Assembly (NCBI GenBank): GCA_907165065.1
Contig: OU015529.1
Coordinates: forward strand, 9,039,054 to 9,103,053
Source: Caprimulgus europaeus
Taxonomy: Eukaryota > Chordata > Aves > Caprimulgiformes > Caprimulgidae
Direction of reading: 5' to 3'
Length of the DNA: 64,000 nucleotides
Below are positions 50,682 to 63,300 of this stretch, one piece after another (positions within the stretch are counted from its first letter, which is position 1; the number at the start of each line of letters is the position of its first letter). Both the position numbers and the translations under genes were made by a program. The notes under the pieces are model-generated. The model saw nothing but the letters and a program-made list of their open reading frames with translations. It had not been told where the DNA came from and made no database searches.

Positions 50682-53600
50682 ATTAAGGTGACAACAATAC
50701 TGCTGAAAACCCTTTTTTGCCTTATTTCCCTTCTTCCCTCTCCCTACTAACAAACTGCCTTTGTCTAAGATGCTGATAAGGACTATGAGCAACAGCAAGA
50801 TGGGGGCAAGTCAGGAAACTCTCTGGCTCTCCTCCTCAGCTCTTTTCCAGCAGAAAGGACCAATACTGAGGTATAACATTTTGACAAACCATTTTTAAAT
50901 CTGATTTATATCTTATATACTAGCCGAGATATCCTTAGGAAGAACAAAAAATTAAAATCACTCTGATAGCATTGATTTCTCAAACGTGTACATACACTAA
51001 AATTGACCACTGTTTGTGCTTCATGAAGGCAAAAATAATCATATATGTCAAATTCTTTATTCTAGATAAAGGGTCGATAAAAAACTCTACTAGCAACATT
51101 TGTTTTCTGGAAGATGCTCACCTTGAAAATATTTTGTCCCCCATCAAGTTCTGTAGGAGTGTTTACTCTTGAATCTTTAAAAAAAATTATCCTCCTTTGA
51201 AAAATATTCCACTTTCACAAAGGAATATCCTTTTCCTCCTTTCTGCTCCATAGTTAATTGTTCAAAGCTGACTTCAGTAGCAGTAGTCAGCAATAATAGT
51301 AGTGACACAGAGGGTTATTACTGTAACATCACATACACTGAATTTAATCAGTTATGATATGGCAGTATATACTAGAATTTTTAAAAAGAGCTCCCTCAAA
51401 TATCTGGTTTTGTCAGCTACAACTCAGCTGAAGGTTTTTTTTCTGATGACAGCAGGATGAGTAGCCAGAAAAGCCATCAATCACTTTCTTTTCCTCCTAC
51501 AAAGAAAACCCCTTATCTTTAACCAAAGTAGTAGGAAGGTCCAAACAACTTCATGCTCCACTGGAAACCTGTGCTATTTTCCCTTCCCCACCTGCAACAA
51601 ATATTTTAACTTTTAAAAACTGAAGTGGGGTTTTGGGTTAGGAAGAAATGGAAGATTAAGCATTGTCGTCTGACATGTAGTAAAAAATAAACTATTTTAA
51701 CTCTTCAAAAAAAACCTTCAGGACTTAATTTTATAGCATAAAGTCTGCAGAGAAAGATTTAACAAACTTCAAAGACAGACAACTACCTAGGGAAAAGACT
51801 GTCTCCTTAAAAGTGATGCAGTGGAACAAGAAAAGCATCAAAAAGGAATGGATTAGAGCCCAAATCCACAGCGACATACGTGCTGTAATTCTTCTCTTCT
51901 CACCACCAAACTGTTAGATGCCCAGTTGCTCAAATAGAATTCCCAAACCCAGAACAACTACCACAACTGCCTGTACAGTAAGCAGGCTGCAGTTAGATGC
52001 CAAGGGACAGCACAGTTGGAGAACTTTTTAAGTTACCTATACACTCATCTAGATGTGTTTTGTGTGACAGAGTTACAGGTTGAAACTATTTACTGGGGTT
52101 AAATGCATATACAGTTTCTCTGCACAGAAATTCCTGGGTGAGAATATTCACCAGGCAGGTGTGAGACACACAGGACATCAGGTGGACAAGATGTTACTAT
52201 CTGAAAAAGAGCTGGAATCTGACAGCAGCCATAGCAAACAGTGAATAGTGAAGTTGTAAAATTATTAGGTGAGGCACACAGCCCCTGGCTATATCAAGGC
52301 ACAGAAGTTCATTAATGAGGAGCAGTAAAAAGTACTCTGCTAGAGTAATTCACAGATGTTATCCTATACATGACAATTTATGATCTTTGAGATTAATTAT
52401 GGCTCCTGTGAACAAAGACAGTTTTTAATCCAACCACAGCAGCATGAAAAGAACAGAATCATTATATTAATGGTTAACAGAGTTAGTGACCATGATACTC
52501 AAACTGGATGTATTTATGATTTATGGGGACCCTAGCATATTATCTGGACAGAATAAGTAGACTATGGGAGTATTTGGTTCATGCAGATAGGAGACACAAC
52601 TGGCTGGGAGAATTGCTCATTGAAAAGATGCTGTTCTTCACTGTCAGCAACCTCCTACAAGTTTTTTTTCTGGAATCTGAACAACACTTTGTTGGCTATC
52701 TTACAAATATTGCTCCAGTTTCCTTTTACATCTTCTCGAAGAGGCAGTGCCAAGAGATGGTATAACTGGATGTACCTCTCCCACAGGGCTGGCTGTTTTA
52801 TAAGAAGAGTTGCTCATATGGATTCTGGCTTATATTACTTTCCATAAGCCTCAGCCTTGCTAGGTCTTAACTGCAGTTCTAGCCCTGGCCTCACAGAAAC
52901 GTTCTCAGATGCTTTAATTGCAACACCCTAAAGGATGCAACACAGCACAGCTCCGATCAAGGCATATTCACAACATGAACTGGGGAAAAAGCTTCAAATT
53001 GCAAGTCTTTGCAACCTATTGTGACCCTGTTTGAGACTAACGTAAAGCATCATGCTACAAAGATACGTGCCATTCTTGTTAGCCCTAGGCCAGATAGGGC
53101 TAAGCCAGCCCAAGCCACAGGGCCCTTTGCCCCCTCCTTATCTGTACGGGAACAGCCTCCCAAATGCTTTCTGAAAACAAGAACACAAGCTAAGGTCACT
53201 ACTTTGCTGGATAACAAAAAATCAGGCTCAATTATAAAGCAGTTTTATGGCAGTCATAACCTCCCTTCCTCTTCTCTTCCCAGTAACTCTTCCATGTGGC
53301 ACAGCTATCCCTGTTTCCTTTTTCCTATATAAAAGTAACCATTAACATCACTTCCACACCTAAGCTCATCCCAGTCCAGACTCAATACATACCTAATTAA
53401 AGGCAGGATAATTCTCTTCAGTTCAGATTTAGCATTAATCTTTATGTGTCTATTTCAGATCTAAAGAACTTGCAAATCTGTCTATTCTTGTCAGCTGTGC
53501 TACTCTGTTAGAAAAAAAATAATACATAGAAGCCTTACCTTACCTACACATCCCTCAACAATTGGGACTATAGGAACACGTAGCACCAAAAATTATTAGC

Positions 53601-56600
53601 ACTTTTTATAAACAAGGTTTGCTTTATAACAAATGCATCCTGAGCACTGGAATTCAGAACAGGTCTCACTGGCATGTCATCTGTGAAAGACTTAGGCAGC
53701 CTGCCCTGTTCCACTGCTTCACTGATACATCCTGGACTAAGCAAAACAGATTATTCAAATGTCAACCACTGAATGGCATGGCCATGACACAGGAGGAACA
53801 ATTTTTAAAACCAGGGTATTTTAATTCACTTATTTTGAAAGAAAATCCAGTACCGTATTTTTTTCAAATAGGAAACAAAAAATATATTACTTAATTAAAT
53901 CTATACCCAGCATGCATACTAACATAAACCCATTGGACACAAGAGACGGGTACGATGCTTGCATTCCTATTTTACAGCCAGGAGTGTCTGAAAGTTGTAA
54001 AGAAAGTTTGTTTTGCTCCGCAGTTTGTATTTTTGGAGGTAGCCTGGAGAGGAAATAATGAATATAAAAAACCTTAGAGAACACCTGAAGCCCAGTGGTG
54101 AGTACATTCTGCTCTGTTGAGCCTGCCAAACCAAAAGGCATACTTATATATGTACAGACAGCCGGATATGGAAGAGTCTAACTTAGAAGCCAAGAGCAAA
54201 ATTACTTTATTCTCATGAAAGAGAAACCCTTATGCCCAAACTATTCCCATTTTCCAGGCAATTAGTACTGAACTCAGAAAGATAAAAGGCATATTTCATC
54301 AGAACGGAACACCTAAGAAAATTTCATGAACCACCTTTAATTCAGCTCTTGGCAAGAGACATCTTGCTAACATAACCAGTTTCGCATTGCAGTATTAATA
54401 TTGCAGCGTTCTCCAGATTCAACAGACTCACAACTGATCAAAAATAAAGCACCAATACAGAAAGCTCTTGGCTAAGTGCTTGCAGCTGCTCCCTTAACCA
54501 CGAGCTCCTTCTCATTTCTTCAGGACAGTGCCTTCCAGGAACAATATGGGACATTCAAACTCTAGTTCTTCTCTATTTTTACAAAGTCAGACAATTTCCT
54601 GAATAAAATGTAATGTTTGCAATGTAACTATGCTTACAAAAAGTGTTGTTTCACGTTTGCAGAGAACCTGCAACTCAAAGATCCCAGAGTGACTCCTGAA
54701 CTTTACACATCATATACTGAATATACCAAAGAAAAGAGAGTGAGCCTACCACAGAATGAAAAAAATCAACAAAAAGGCTGATAGTCACATACAGTACTGA
54801 CAAAACCAACTTAAAAAAATCCTGCACAAAGCCCATTGTGAATCACAAATGTTATTTTTCTTAAAATTCTATACTAAAAACTATCTCAAATGTTTCAAGT
54901 GCATTCTGAGTGTTTAAGCCATTAGAGTGCATTTGGGTCATGCTCTAAAGCTTTGATATTAGACATATTGTTTAAATAAAAGCTGCAATTTAAGCAAAAA
55001 TGATTGATGTCAGAAACATGAATTAAAGAAAAAAAAAATGTCAAGTCCTTAGTAGGTTTGTCAGTAATTACTACGTGTAGAACAGAAAATTAGTATATTT
55101 AAAACATATATTTAATGTTGAAGTGGGAGTTTTATTTTATTGTTCTCCTTAGCAAGCTAACGATCTAGCTCTTCAAGAACTAGCTGAGGGCTCGAACCTA
55201 TCCTTACAGAAGCAAGCTAAAGTTTTCAGGCAGTTAAATAAGAACAGAGGGAGTCAATAAATGCAGCCAGATCTACATGCCAGATTTTGCTGGACTTCTC
55301 CTTGAAACATCATAGCTAATGGAGTAACATGCACAGGCACAGCAAAATTTTCTGTTAAACAGAAAACTCAAGAAATGGACTCAGTGAGAACAAGGAGAAA
55401 ACACCTCATGTAAAGTATAACCAAATATGTAAAACTAAGAGTGGAATATGACCAAAGGGCAGAAAAAGAAAAAAAATATTGAAAAAAGAAAAAAAAAAAG
55501 CACTTTTCTCTAGTATTTTAAAACATTAAATATTATACTTTTTAACTTCACTTTCAAAAAGCACAGATCACCATAGCAACTAGTATTAAATGGATTGTAC
55601 CTCTATCAATAAGTTCTTAAATAGAAGTTTTTATTAAATTTCCAGAAACTAAAATCTCCCTGGGTTGTTTTTGGTTGTGCGTGTGTGTAACTTCGATAAA
55701 GGAAGTTCTAATAAAGTGGATTTGTTATATGATTGTTGTCAATTTTCCTCTCTCAGATAGCAGAGCTCAGAGAGGAAACAATGGGGAACAGATTTACTCT
55801 GCTATCAGCAAATAAAGCTGCAGTGATATCAATAGAATATGGATTTGACTCATAACCCAGTATATTTTTACCTGCCTTTCCATCTGGTTAGAGGAATTAC
55901 ACCATTCTGTGGAGGCAAATTATACCGAAGAGGACAGCTGGATATTTTAAAATCTTATTCTTATGTAAATCAGACTATCAGTAAGTGCTTATTATTTATG
56001 TACAAATCTTTACATTATTAAATAGCCTTTTAAGGCTTGCATATAGTGAAGATTTTACCAAATAAACGGGGTATATTTTTTTATAAATAAAATAGTACTA
56101 CTTTTACCTCTTCAGAAAAAATAACATTATGAAAAAGAAATTAATGGTCTGAATATTTATTAGAATTAAAAATGAGCGAAATATTACTTTCCCAGTCCAG
56201 AATACCATGAATCTATACGTTTCATATTATTAAATGTATTCTTCTTACAACTATAGAATATAAAATTTCTAAAATATAAATATACTATGAAACATGATAT
56301 TAAAAATAAGGATTTTTTTCTCCCAAGATTTTATTTCCACCTAGCAGTTCTTCATTACAGAAGTCCTGAAGTCCAGTTTATGCCCAGTTCTTACATGGTT
56401 TTCTGGTAGGTTTTTTTTGTACTCACCACAGCAGGCATTTTAACATTTCCCAGTTAGGTAAAATAATTATTATTCTGATTTATGCCTGGCAACTTAGGTA
56501 CACTAACACTACATCTAACCTGCCCATCATTCAGAGATAGTTTTAATACCAGCAGGACAGGTTCAACAGCCTAAAATCTGCCACAGTGGAAAGTATTTAA

Positions 56601-57543
56601 CAAGAGAGATTGATTTTCTTCCTCCAAAACTACAGCAATGGCTGTAACTGGGAACTACAGTGCAATAAATGTTACAGTACATCCAGTAAAACCTGACAAT
56701 TTGAAAAATTCACTATAAAACCTTATTTCCACCAAGCATTTCTAACCCTGTAACCTTTCCAGAAGCTCATAATTTTTCCAGATTTACAAAGATTTACAAG
56801 GCATGGCAAAAGCTCCAGGTGAAGGCTGTCTCGAAAGAGCTCAGTCATACTGAAACTTCTCAAAGAATGATACAACCACTTAGTTAATTCTGTAATTTTC
56901 ATATATTTCTTCCTTGCACCCAGTAGTTCTCTCATTTAATATCAGAATTTGAAACATCCCCTTAGCATATTCCTTACATATCCATAGGTCTATTCCTGAA
57001 AATTTATCTGGGTATTTAATCCTGCATATGGATACACAGAAACTCAGAGAAATTTAAATACTCTATAGATAAAATTCAATGAGGGAATAAAAAGAGCAGC
57101 TAGCAAATCAAATATTACAGAAAATTCAATATTACCTTAAAGTAATAGTTTTCATCTAAAAATATGTTTTAAATCAATATGATTTTACAGTTACTATCAA
57201 TAGCACATTTCATTATTAAGATTAATGGGGGTGGGGGATAAAAAAAAATCTAAGTATTTTTATTTGTATCTGGTTTTATTGTTTTACAGCCCACTTACTT
57301 TGAATAATCAAAGCACTTTAATCAGTTCCAACTGATTTTTCCAAAAATAACTCACCTAATTTTGGTTATTATTTTTGGAAAAAAATGTTATCATGTGTCA
57401 TCAAAGAAACATTGTAAAATAGAATGTGAATGCAAATGTATACTCAAAGCTGCTTTAGAACATTAACTTTGATTTAAAATTCCACTGTGCTTTGTGCTAT
57501 CCAACAGCACAATTCAGAAATTAATATAACTGAGATGGATATA

Positions 57544-57568
57544 CTAAATAAATAAATAAATAAATAAA
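57544..57568. repeat. (TAAA)6 microsatellite
   Basis: Six near-perfect TAAA units, followed by an A-rich stretch. Confidence 0.95.
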
Positions 57569-57738
57569 AAAGTAAGGGGAAAAAAAATCCTTCATAAAAA
57601 CACAAATAACTAGTTGTTCTTAAGCTAGAGAGAAAAAAAAAGAAGGGGAAAAAAAGAAGTGTTGTAAGTTTCCTTGATTTCCTAAAAACTGCCCTCAAGG
57701 TATGGTGTGTACTGCACATGGCAAACATATAAAAACAT

Positions 57739-57778
57739 CAGAGGGAAGGAGGAAGAGACAGAGGGAAGGAGAGAGAGA
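57739..57778. repeat. Purine-rich 20-bp tandem duplication
   Basis: Two adjacent copies of a 20-bp unit beginning CAGAGGGAAGGAG, differing at two neighbouring positions. Apart from the leading C of each copy the strand is entirely purine. Confidence 0.9.
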
Positions 57779-60267
57779 CAACACACAGCTATGACTTTCT
57801 AATCAATAGGATTCTTGACAGGAATATAAACCTAACTTTCACACTGAACAGTTAAGAGTTTCAAATTTTCACAGAAATCCTTATTTTAGAAATCACAGGG
57901 TTATAAGTTTGCTGCTGCGATTGCACAACAGCCTATCTAACAAGTGGAAAAAAAAAAATTGTCCACAGCTATAGAGAGTAGTATTCACACTTTGAATCTA
58001 GTTCCAGAGATTTATGCAGAATAGAATAAAGTAATAAACACAAGTAAAGCATTTAGCTGATTTAAAATAATCCTTATCTTTCAGATTTCTACCGCATATG
58101 TATTTTGTAAACATAATATAATACTTTCAAAATAGGTTTTGAGCATAAGGATAATTTTTACAGAGAAAATAGAGAATTTTTTTTAACATAATTATGCAAC
58201 TGATGAAGTCTGCATTCTTCATATGCAGTTTACAAATTAGATGGCAGTATGGGACTGGATTCAGTGATTCAGGAGTGACCTATTTTTTATGTTTTTCATC
58301 TCCTGATTTTCTAAGAGAAATAATTTCTAAAAAACAAATAACATTTGACTGAAACTTCCATACATGAATGGATCACTCTCCCAAACCATGCATCATAGTA
58401 AAATGACAAATCCTAAGTGTATCATCTGATGACGTGCTAAAACTCTTAAATCTGTGGTTATCAGCTTTCCTCAGGATATCCAGTGATCTCAGCAATGAGT
58501 GTCCAATACTGAAATTTTATCCTAGATACATTCAAAGTTTCTATAACAAACTGGTGTCTTTCTACATGTGCTGTTGCAAACTAGATATTTTTTTTTAAAG
58601 GCTATGTACACTATTTCTTCAGAGAACAGAGTTAGGAAAGGGCTTAAGAGCAAAGATTCTAATATTTGTGTCTATGAACCCAACAGATGTAAAGTTCACA
58701 ATCTGAAATGTGATCACAAAACAATTTGAAAATGACTACTCTGCAGAGTTTATTTCATCCAAAAGAAAGTATTTGGAATGCCAAATGCTTTAGTACCACT
58801 GCTTGCCCTGTATAAGCTTTTGGTCTATGTAGGAATCTGGGAAGGGGAATGTATTACATGTGACATAATCAGGGATTTTCAGTGTGAAATTGCAATTTCA
58901 AGTTTACTCTGTAAAAGTCAAAATTCAAATCTCTGTTTCTTCCATCTTGGGGAAATGCTGTAACTCTTGACCAGGACAGGAAAATCCACCACCAGAACAA
59001 CCTTTTCTAGTTCAGTACATGGGATAAAAGAACCTTTTATGACAGACAAACTCAGGATAGCAGATTGATACAGCTGAGTGGCACAACTGACCGTAGGAGA
59101 CAAAAGTTCCAAACCTGAGCGGAGAAAACAACGATGGGACAGACACAAGACAAAGGGAAAGCAATACCAAAATAGGAATGTGAAATACAGACTGGGAAAT
59201 AAGTCCATGACGAGTGCCTTAGGCTGAATAATAGTTGGCAGAGGACTGGAATTATGAGCAAAGAAACTGTTTCCTGTAGTTCAAGTGTTACAATGTACAG
59301 AGGAGCAGATGTTTACTTTTTTCCCCCCATTCTTTGTAAATAGGTAGAATAGCATCAACCACATCCATACCACACAGTGGTAAGCAAACCACTCATAAAC
59401 ATCTAGAACCAATTAAGTGTTTGGACACAAAAAGGGAAAAAAACAACTACTCAGTGAAGAATTAACTCAGAATTTAAAGATACCATCACTCTTCAGCTTT
59501 TGTCATAATAAAAATTCATCATTTAGTCCTAATCTTGGTTTCTCATCTCAGCCTGAGAATCTTCAATTAGCCAGACAAAAAGTCCCAGGGGTATCACTGA
59601 AACAATATATCTGCCAGCACAGCTCTTTCTCACGAACACACACATAGCCTCTGCATCAGGTATTTTTTGTTTCTTGACTATTTATCAACCAAAGCATTAA
59701 GGTTAAGATTCAAGCCAGTTCATTAAGTGTATCAAAGATGAATCCACAAATCCAGTGAAAGAACAGGCCTCGTGGCAGGCACAATATAACCTTCTGGCAC
59801 CTCTCCGTGATGGAGAAGATTAATCTGTACTTATGCCTTTTCCCCAGTTCCAACTAACATTGATAAGTGAACTTTGGGACCAAATACTATTTAAAATAAC
59901 AATAATAATTGTGAAACGAATAAAGTTCCTACTGGATAACGCAGCGTACAGGACAGAATGAATGGAAAGAAATATCTTTAAATATAAAGCTATTTATAGT
60001 TAACTTTAATATGTTATTTCTCCTCCTTGACAGGTTACTCCACTTCAGTAGTTCTTTGTTTTTAGTCCTCCCATTTGTTATGCTCTATCTCAAGTTGCAA
60101 GCTCTTCCTCTAAACAAACACAATAAGCTGTTCCAGTACAAAACAAGATTCATTACTAAAACATTGTCAAGTCTACCACAAAATCCAAAACCAAAATCAA
60201 AACCAAAAAGTTATTATACACTTGGCATGAATTGCAATAACTCTAGGCTACATTTAATTGTACTTAC

Positions 60268-60361
60268 AGTTGACACTGGTCTCCTTTGATTCCCTTGGTT
60301 GTGCAGAAACATTTTCCTGTTTGCATGTGACATATATTTGCATGTCCACTGCACGTACAAG
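60268..60361 (-). CDS. ATRNL1: ATRNL1 exon: most of the last laminin-EGF domain
   Basis: Internal coding exon of 94 nt, read on the minus strand. The acceptor is TTTTATAG and the donor is GTAAGTAC, a near-consensus site. It enters after an intron of phase 1 (two bases finish an Ala codon if the preceding base is G), encodes 30 full codons and leaves in phase 2. The translation begins CTCSGHANICHMQTGKCFC and continues TTKGIKGDQCQ. The C-x-C, GxCxC and CxxC spacing is that of a laminin-type EGF repeat; cysteines 1 to 6 of the eight are here. From memory, human ATRNL1 reads CTCSGHANICHLHTGKCFC here, whereas ATRN reads CKCNGHASLCNTNTGKCFC, so the paralogue call is ATRNL1. The protein family is type I transmembrane with CUB, kelch, PSI, C-type lectin and EGF modules; ATRN is linked to melanocortin signalling and myelination, and the role of ATRNL1 is less clear. 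The preceding exon was not found below 64000. Confidence 0.95.
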
Positions 60362-63300
60362 CTATAAAATCAAAAAGGAAAATTGAGATTTCTTAACCCA
60401 TATAACAAAGAATTTTCATGGATTTTAATACTTCATCCTAAACAGATTTCCTACAAGCTGTATTAAAAAAAAAAAAAAAAAAACCCACCAAAAAACCCCC
60501 CACCCCAATCTACTACTACTTCAATTATAAGCTGCTTTGGAGAACAATTCACTAGCACATCATTTAGTTTATTTTCTGTAGAGTTAAGAACTACATACAT
60601 GTCATTAGGGGCTTTCCTCCACACCTTAAAGAATAGCAGTTTGAGAATAGCCATTAAACTCTACCATTTCAATGCCCAGTACAGAAAATTATTAACAATA
60701 CAAGGAACAAGGTGAAATTCTGACCAATGGCAAAATTCCATTAGTTTCAAATGTCTATTTAAAGAAATAATTATTGCAGATATTTGTTAAAATGCCTAAC
60801 ACAATTTGAACTCTTGCTTTTGACAGAAGCAAAAAAAGAGAGAGCTTTGTAATCATTTGAACAAAGGCAGAGTTATTACTACAATTATGGTCCACAACAA
60901 GAATATTCTAGAAGCAAAAACCAGGCACCTTTAAAAATTCCTGAAATTTGAGCTGGAGGAGATTCACAGAAACATCATCATCACTCCACTCCTTTTTAAA
61001 CTTAGTGGCTAAAGTAAATCTCTCCACAGTTGTCTGCCCACTGCCACTCTTGTTGCCTGATTGATTCTCATCTCAAAACAAACCTTCATGTTCCCAATTC
61101 TTGAGCTTTCTTTTTGCTTTTCTTTCCCATGTTTATCCGAGTTCCTGTCTTGTTTAGGCAGTCCTCCCTCTTTTCTAACCAAGCGTGCAAAACTTAATAA
61201 CCTCCCTCTGGTAAATGTGTCAATAAATTCCCACATCATACTGGAATAATTACCTGCTAATATTCACACTACATTTAAATTCTTTCTTTAACACAGAGTA
61301 ACTCTGAACCTACTTTGATGATCATATTATGCTTTCACTGAAGTTTTAATTACAACTAAAATATAAGATTTAATATGTGGGCTCCTGCTTGGGAAGAGAT
61401 ATGGTACTAAGTGGTGATATGTGTATAACACAAGTTTATTTTCCACTTAATAATCCTAGTATTGAATTTCTATCAGAGGGACTGAGTTTTAATGTTCCTA
61501 TTCTACTGATAAGGAAGAACACACAATGAATAATTCTGTGACTGTCCCATACCATGCACACTAACCCTTCTGTGCCAGCATTAGACAAATAGGGAAAAAG
61601 GGAATACAACAGCCAGACTAGAACCACAATTAAACACAAGATATTACTGACAGAATATTTCAGTGTCAGGAATTCTACGGTTTGTTCAGCCTTCAAAAAT
61701 TGTTATACAGCCAGCTAAAGGAATTATTCTTACTAAAGAGTTACTAGAGATTCAAGCTGTCTGTAAGAAACACATACAAATTTCTATGCAGCATATAGTG
61801 ATGCACGATGTTTTTCTCTCTTTTGTAATACAGCTTGTAACAACATTTCTGAAAAACACCTACTGTTACCACAGAGAGCCAAATTTTGTAATTTTGCTAT
61901 GATCTTCACACTTTGCATTGAGGTGCTGCTACTACATAATCAGTTATGTTCTCCTAAATCCATTCCTGTTTTCACCTCTACATTTATGGAATGATTTTTT
62001 AGGCACTTTAAGCTGGAAAAGCCTCTTCTCAAAAGTTAACTTTAATTGTGTAAGTCTTTTCTATACCTTCAGTGAAAAACAAAGGAATATACTCAACAGT
62101 TTATTCTGCTTGTGGTTAGTTGCTCTTAACAGGGATGCACCATTACAAGACAGCACAAAAGTTATAAATGAGCTGAAACGTTGAATTCCAAATCATATTC
62201 CAAAAGCTGTCAATATATTGAAAAATACAGAAGCTATTTCCAACCAACCTCAACTGGGAACTCCCACAGTTATTGCTCACTTACTAGGACGTAGATCACA
62301 AATGTGAAAGCAGAATTTCCTCTATTTGAATAGCTTTTATTTAGTAGAAGTATTTAAACAGTAAGTTATAAAAATGCCTTTGGACACTATACATTTTCAT
62401 CAACTTCTTGGGGGGGGGGGGGGGGGGGGGGGGGTGGCAAAAAAAGTGGTAAAATGGATTATCCAGGAAAAGCAACAGATGTAGTTGTATGCGATTTTCT
62501 GGAAGGGCAGAACAGTTTTGGCAGCTCAGACATGACTTGTGTCCCCAGTCCATGGAATTACTGATTGAAAATCAAACTTTTCAGCACTATTTATCCCCAG
62601 GGACATCTAAACCAAATCAGCCCCTCTATGTGCTATGTTTGTCTGTCAGCAACCACAGATGAACTCCTCTCCAATCAGCCAGGTATCTCCTCCTATTTAA
62701 ACTACATTATGTTCTAGTTACTGCATTCTGTCTTTGGAGTTTCCTGAATTTATACTGGAGAATCATTAAATAACATAAACATCTGATGGAATTTCTTTTC
62801 CTATGGACTCATGTCTAAATTTTGACTCGTGTGTATTCATAGCGCACACAAATAAAGCCTACGTTCATCGTTTGGTCTCTCTCACCAAACACACCAACAT
62901 GGCTCCTCTACCTCACCTGCATTTTCATGACACATATGAAGCTTCTGCAGTGCTAAGATGAGTATGACTGGAAAAGGAATAGGAAAGGAGTAGTTCAGAA
63001 GACTCAGAACCTTGTATTCTGGATTCCTCATGAACAAAAGAGCTAGTACTGACAAGCCCAGCAGCTAATGTTCTTCTATTAAAAGATGAATAGAAATTAG
63101 TCTCATTGATCAAGTTCCTAGAAATTTAACTGTTCCCTGGATAATATCTTGAAAAAGGACATCAGAAGCTAATCACTTTTTCATTATTATAAAAATCTCA
63201 TCTGAACAAATTTTATTTAACAGCAGTGAATGCATATTTTAATTAATGTCAGGCTTCCAAGTCTGTGATGAAAAAATGGATCCCTAACAATCTGTGGACC

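Larger units (their letters stand above)
31152..60267 (-). other. ATRNL1: ATRNL1 intron (phase 2), about 29 kb
   Basis: The largest intron in the window. Listed separately are an ERV LTR fragment (42025-42630), AT-rich sequence (37341-37470), a pyrimidine tract (45639-45684), a TAAA microsatellite (57544-57568) and a purine tandem repeat (57739-57778). It also holds a possible cryptic exon (33404-33446), a CpG-dense islet (about 34118-34362), a GC-richer patch (about 50160-50400) and several G/T- or A/C-only tracts. No other gene is supported. Confidence 0.85.

Noticed and set aside
53009-53332. 107-codon plus-strand open frame
   Set aside because: No similarity recognised. It ends in low-complexity serine-rich sequence, and the length is not exceptional in 64 kb.
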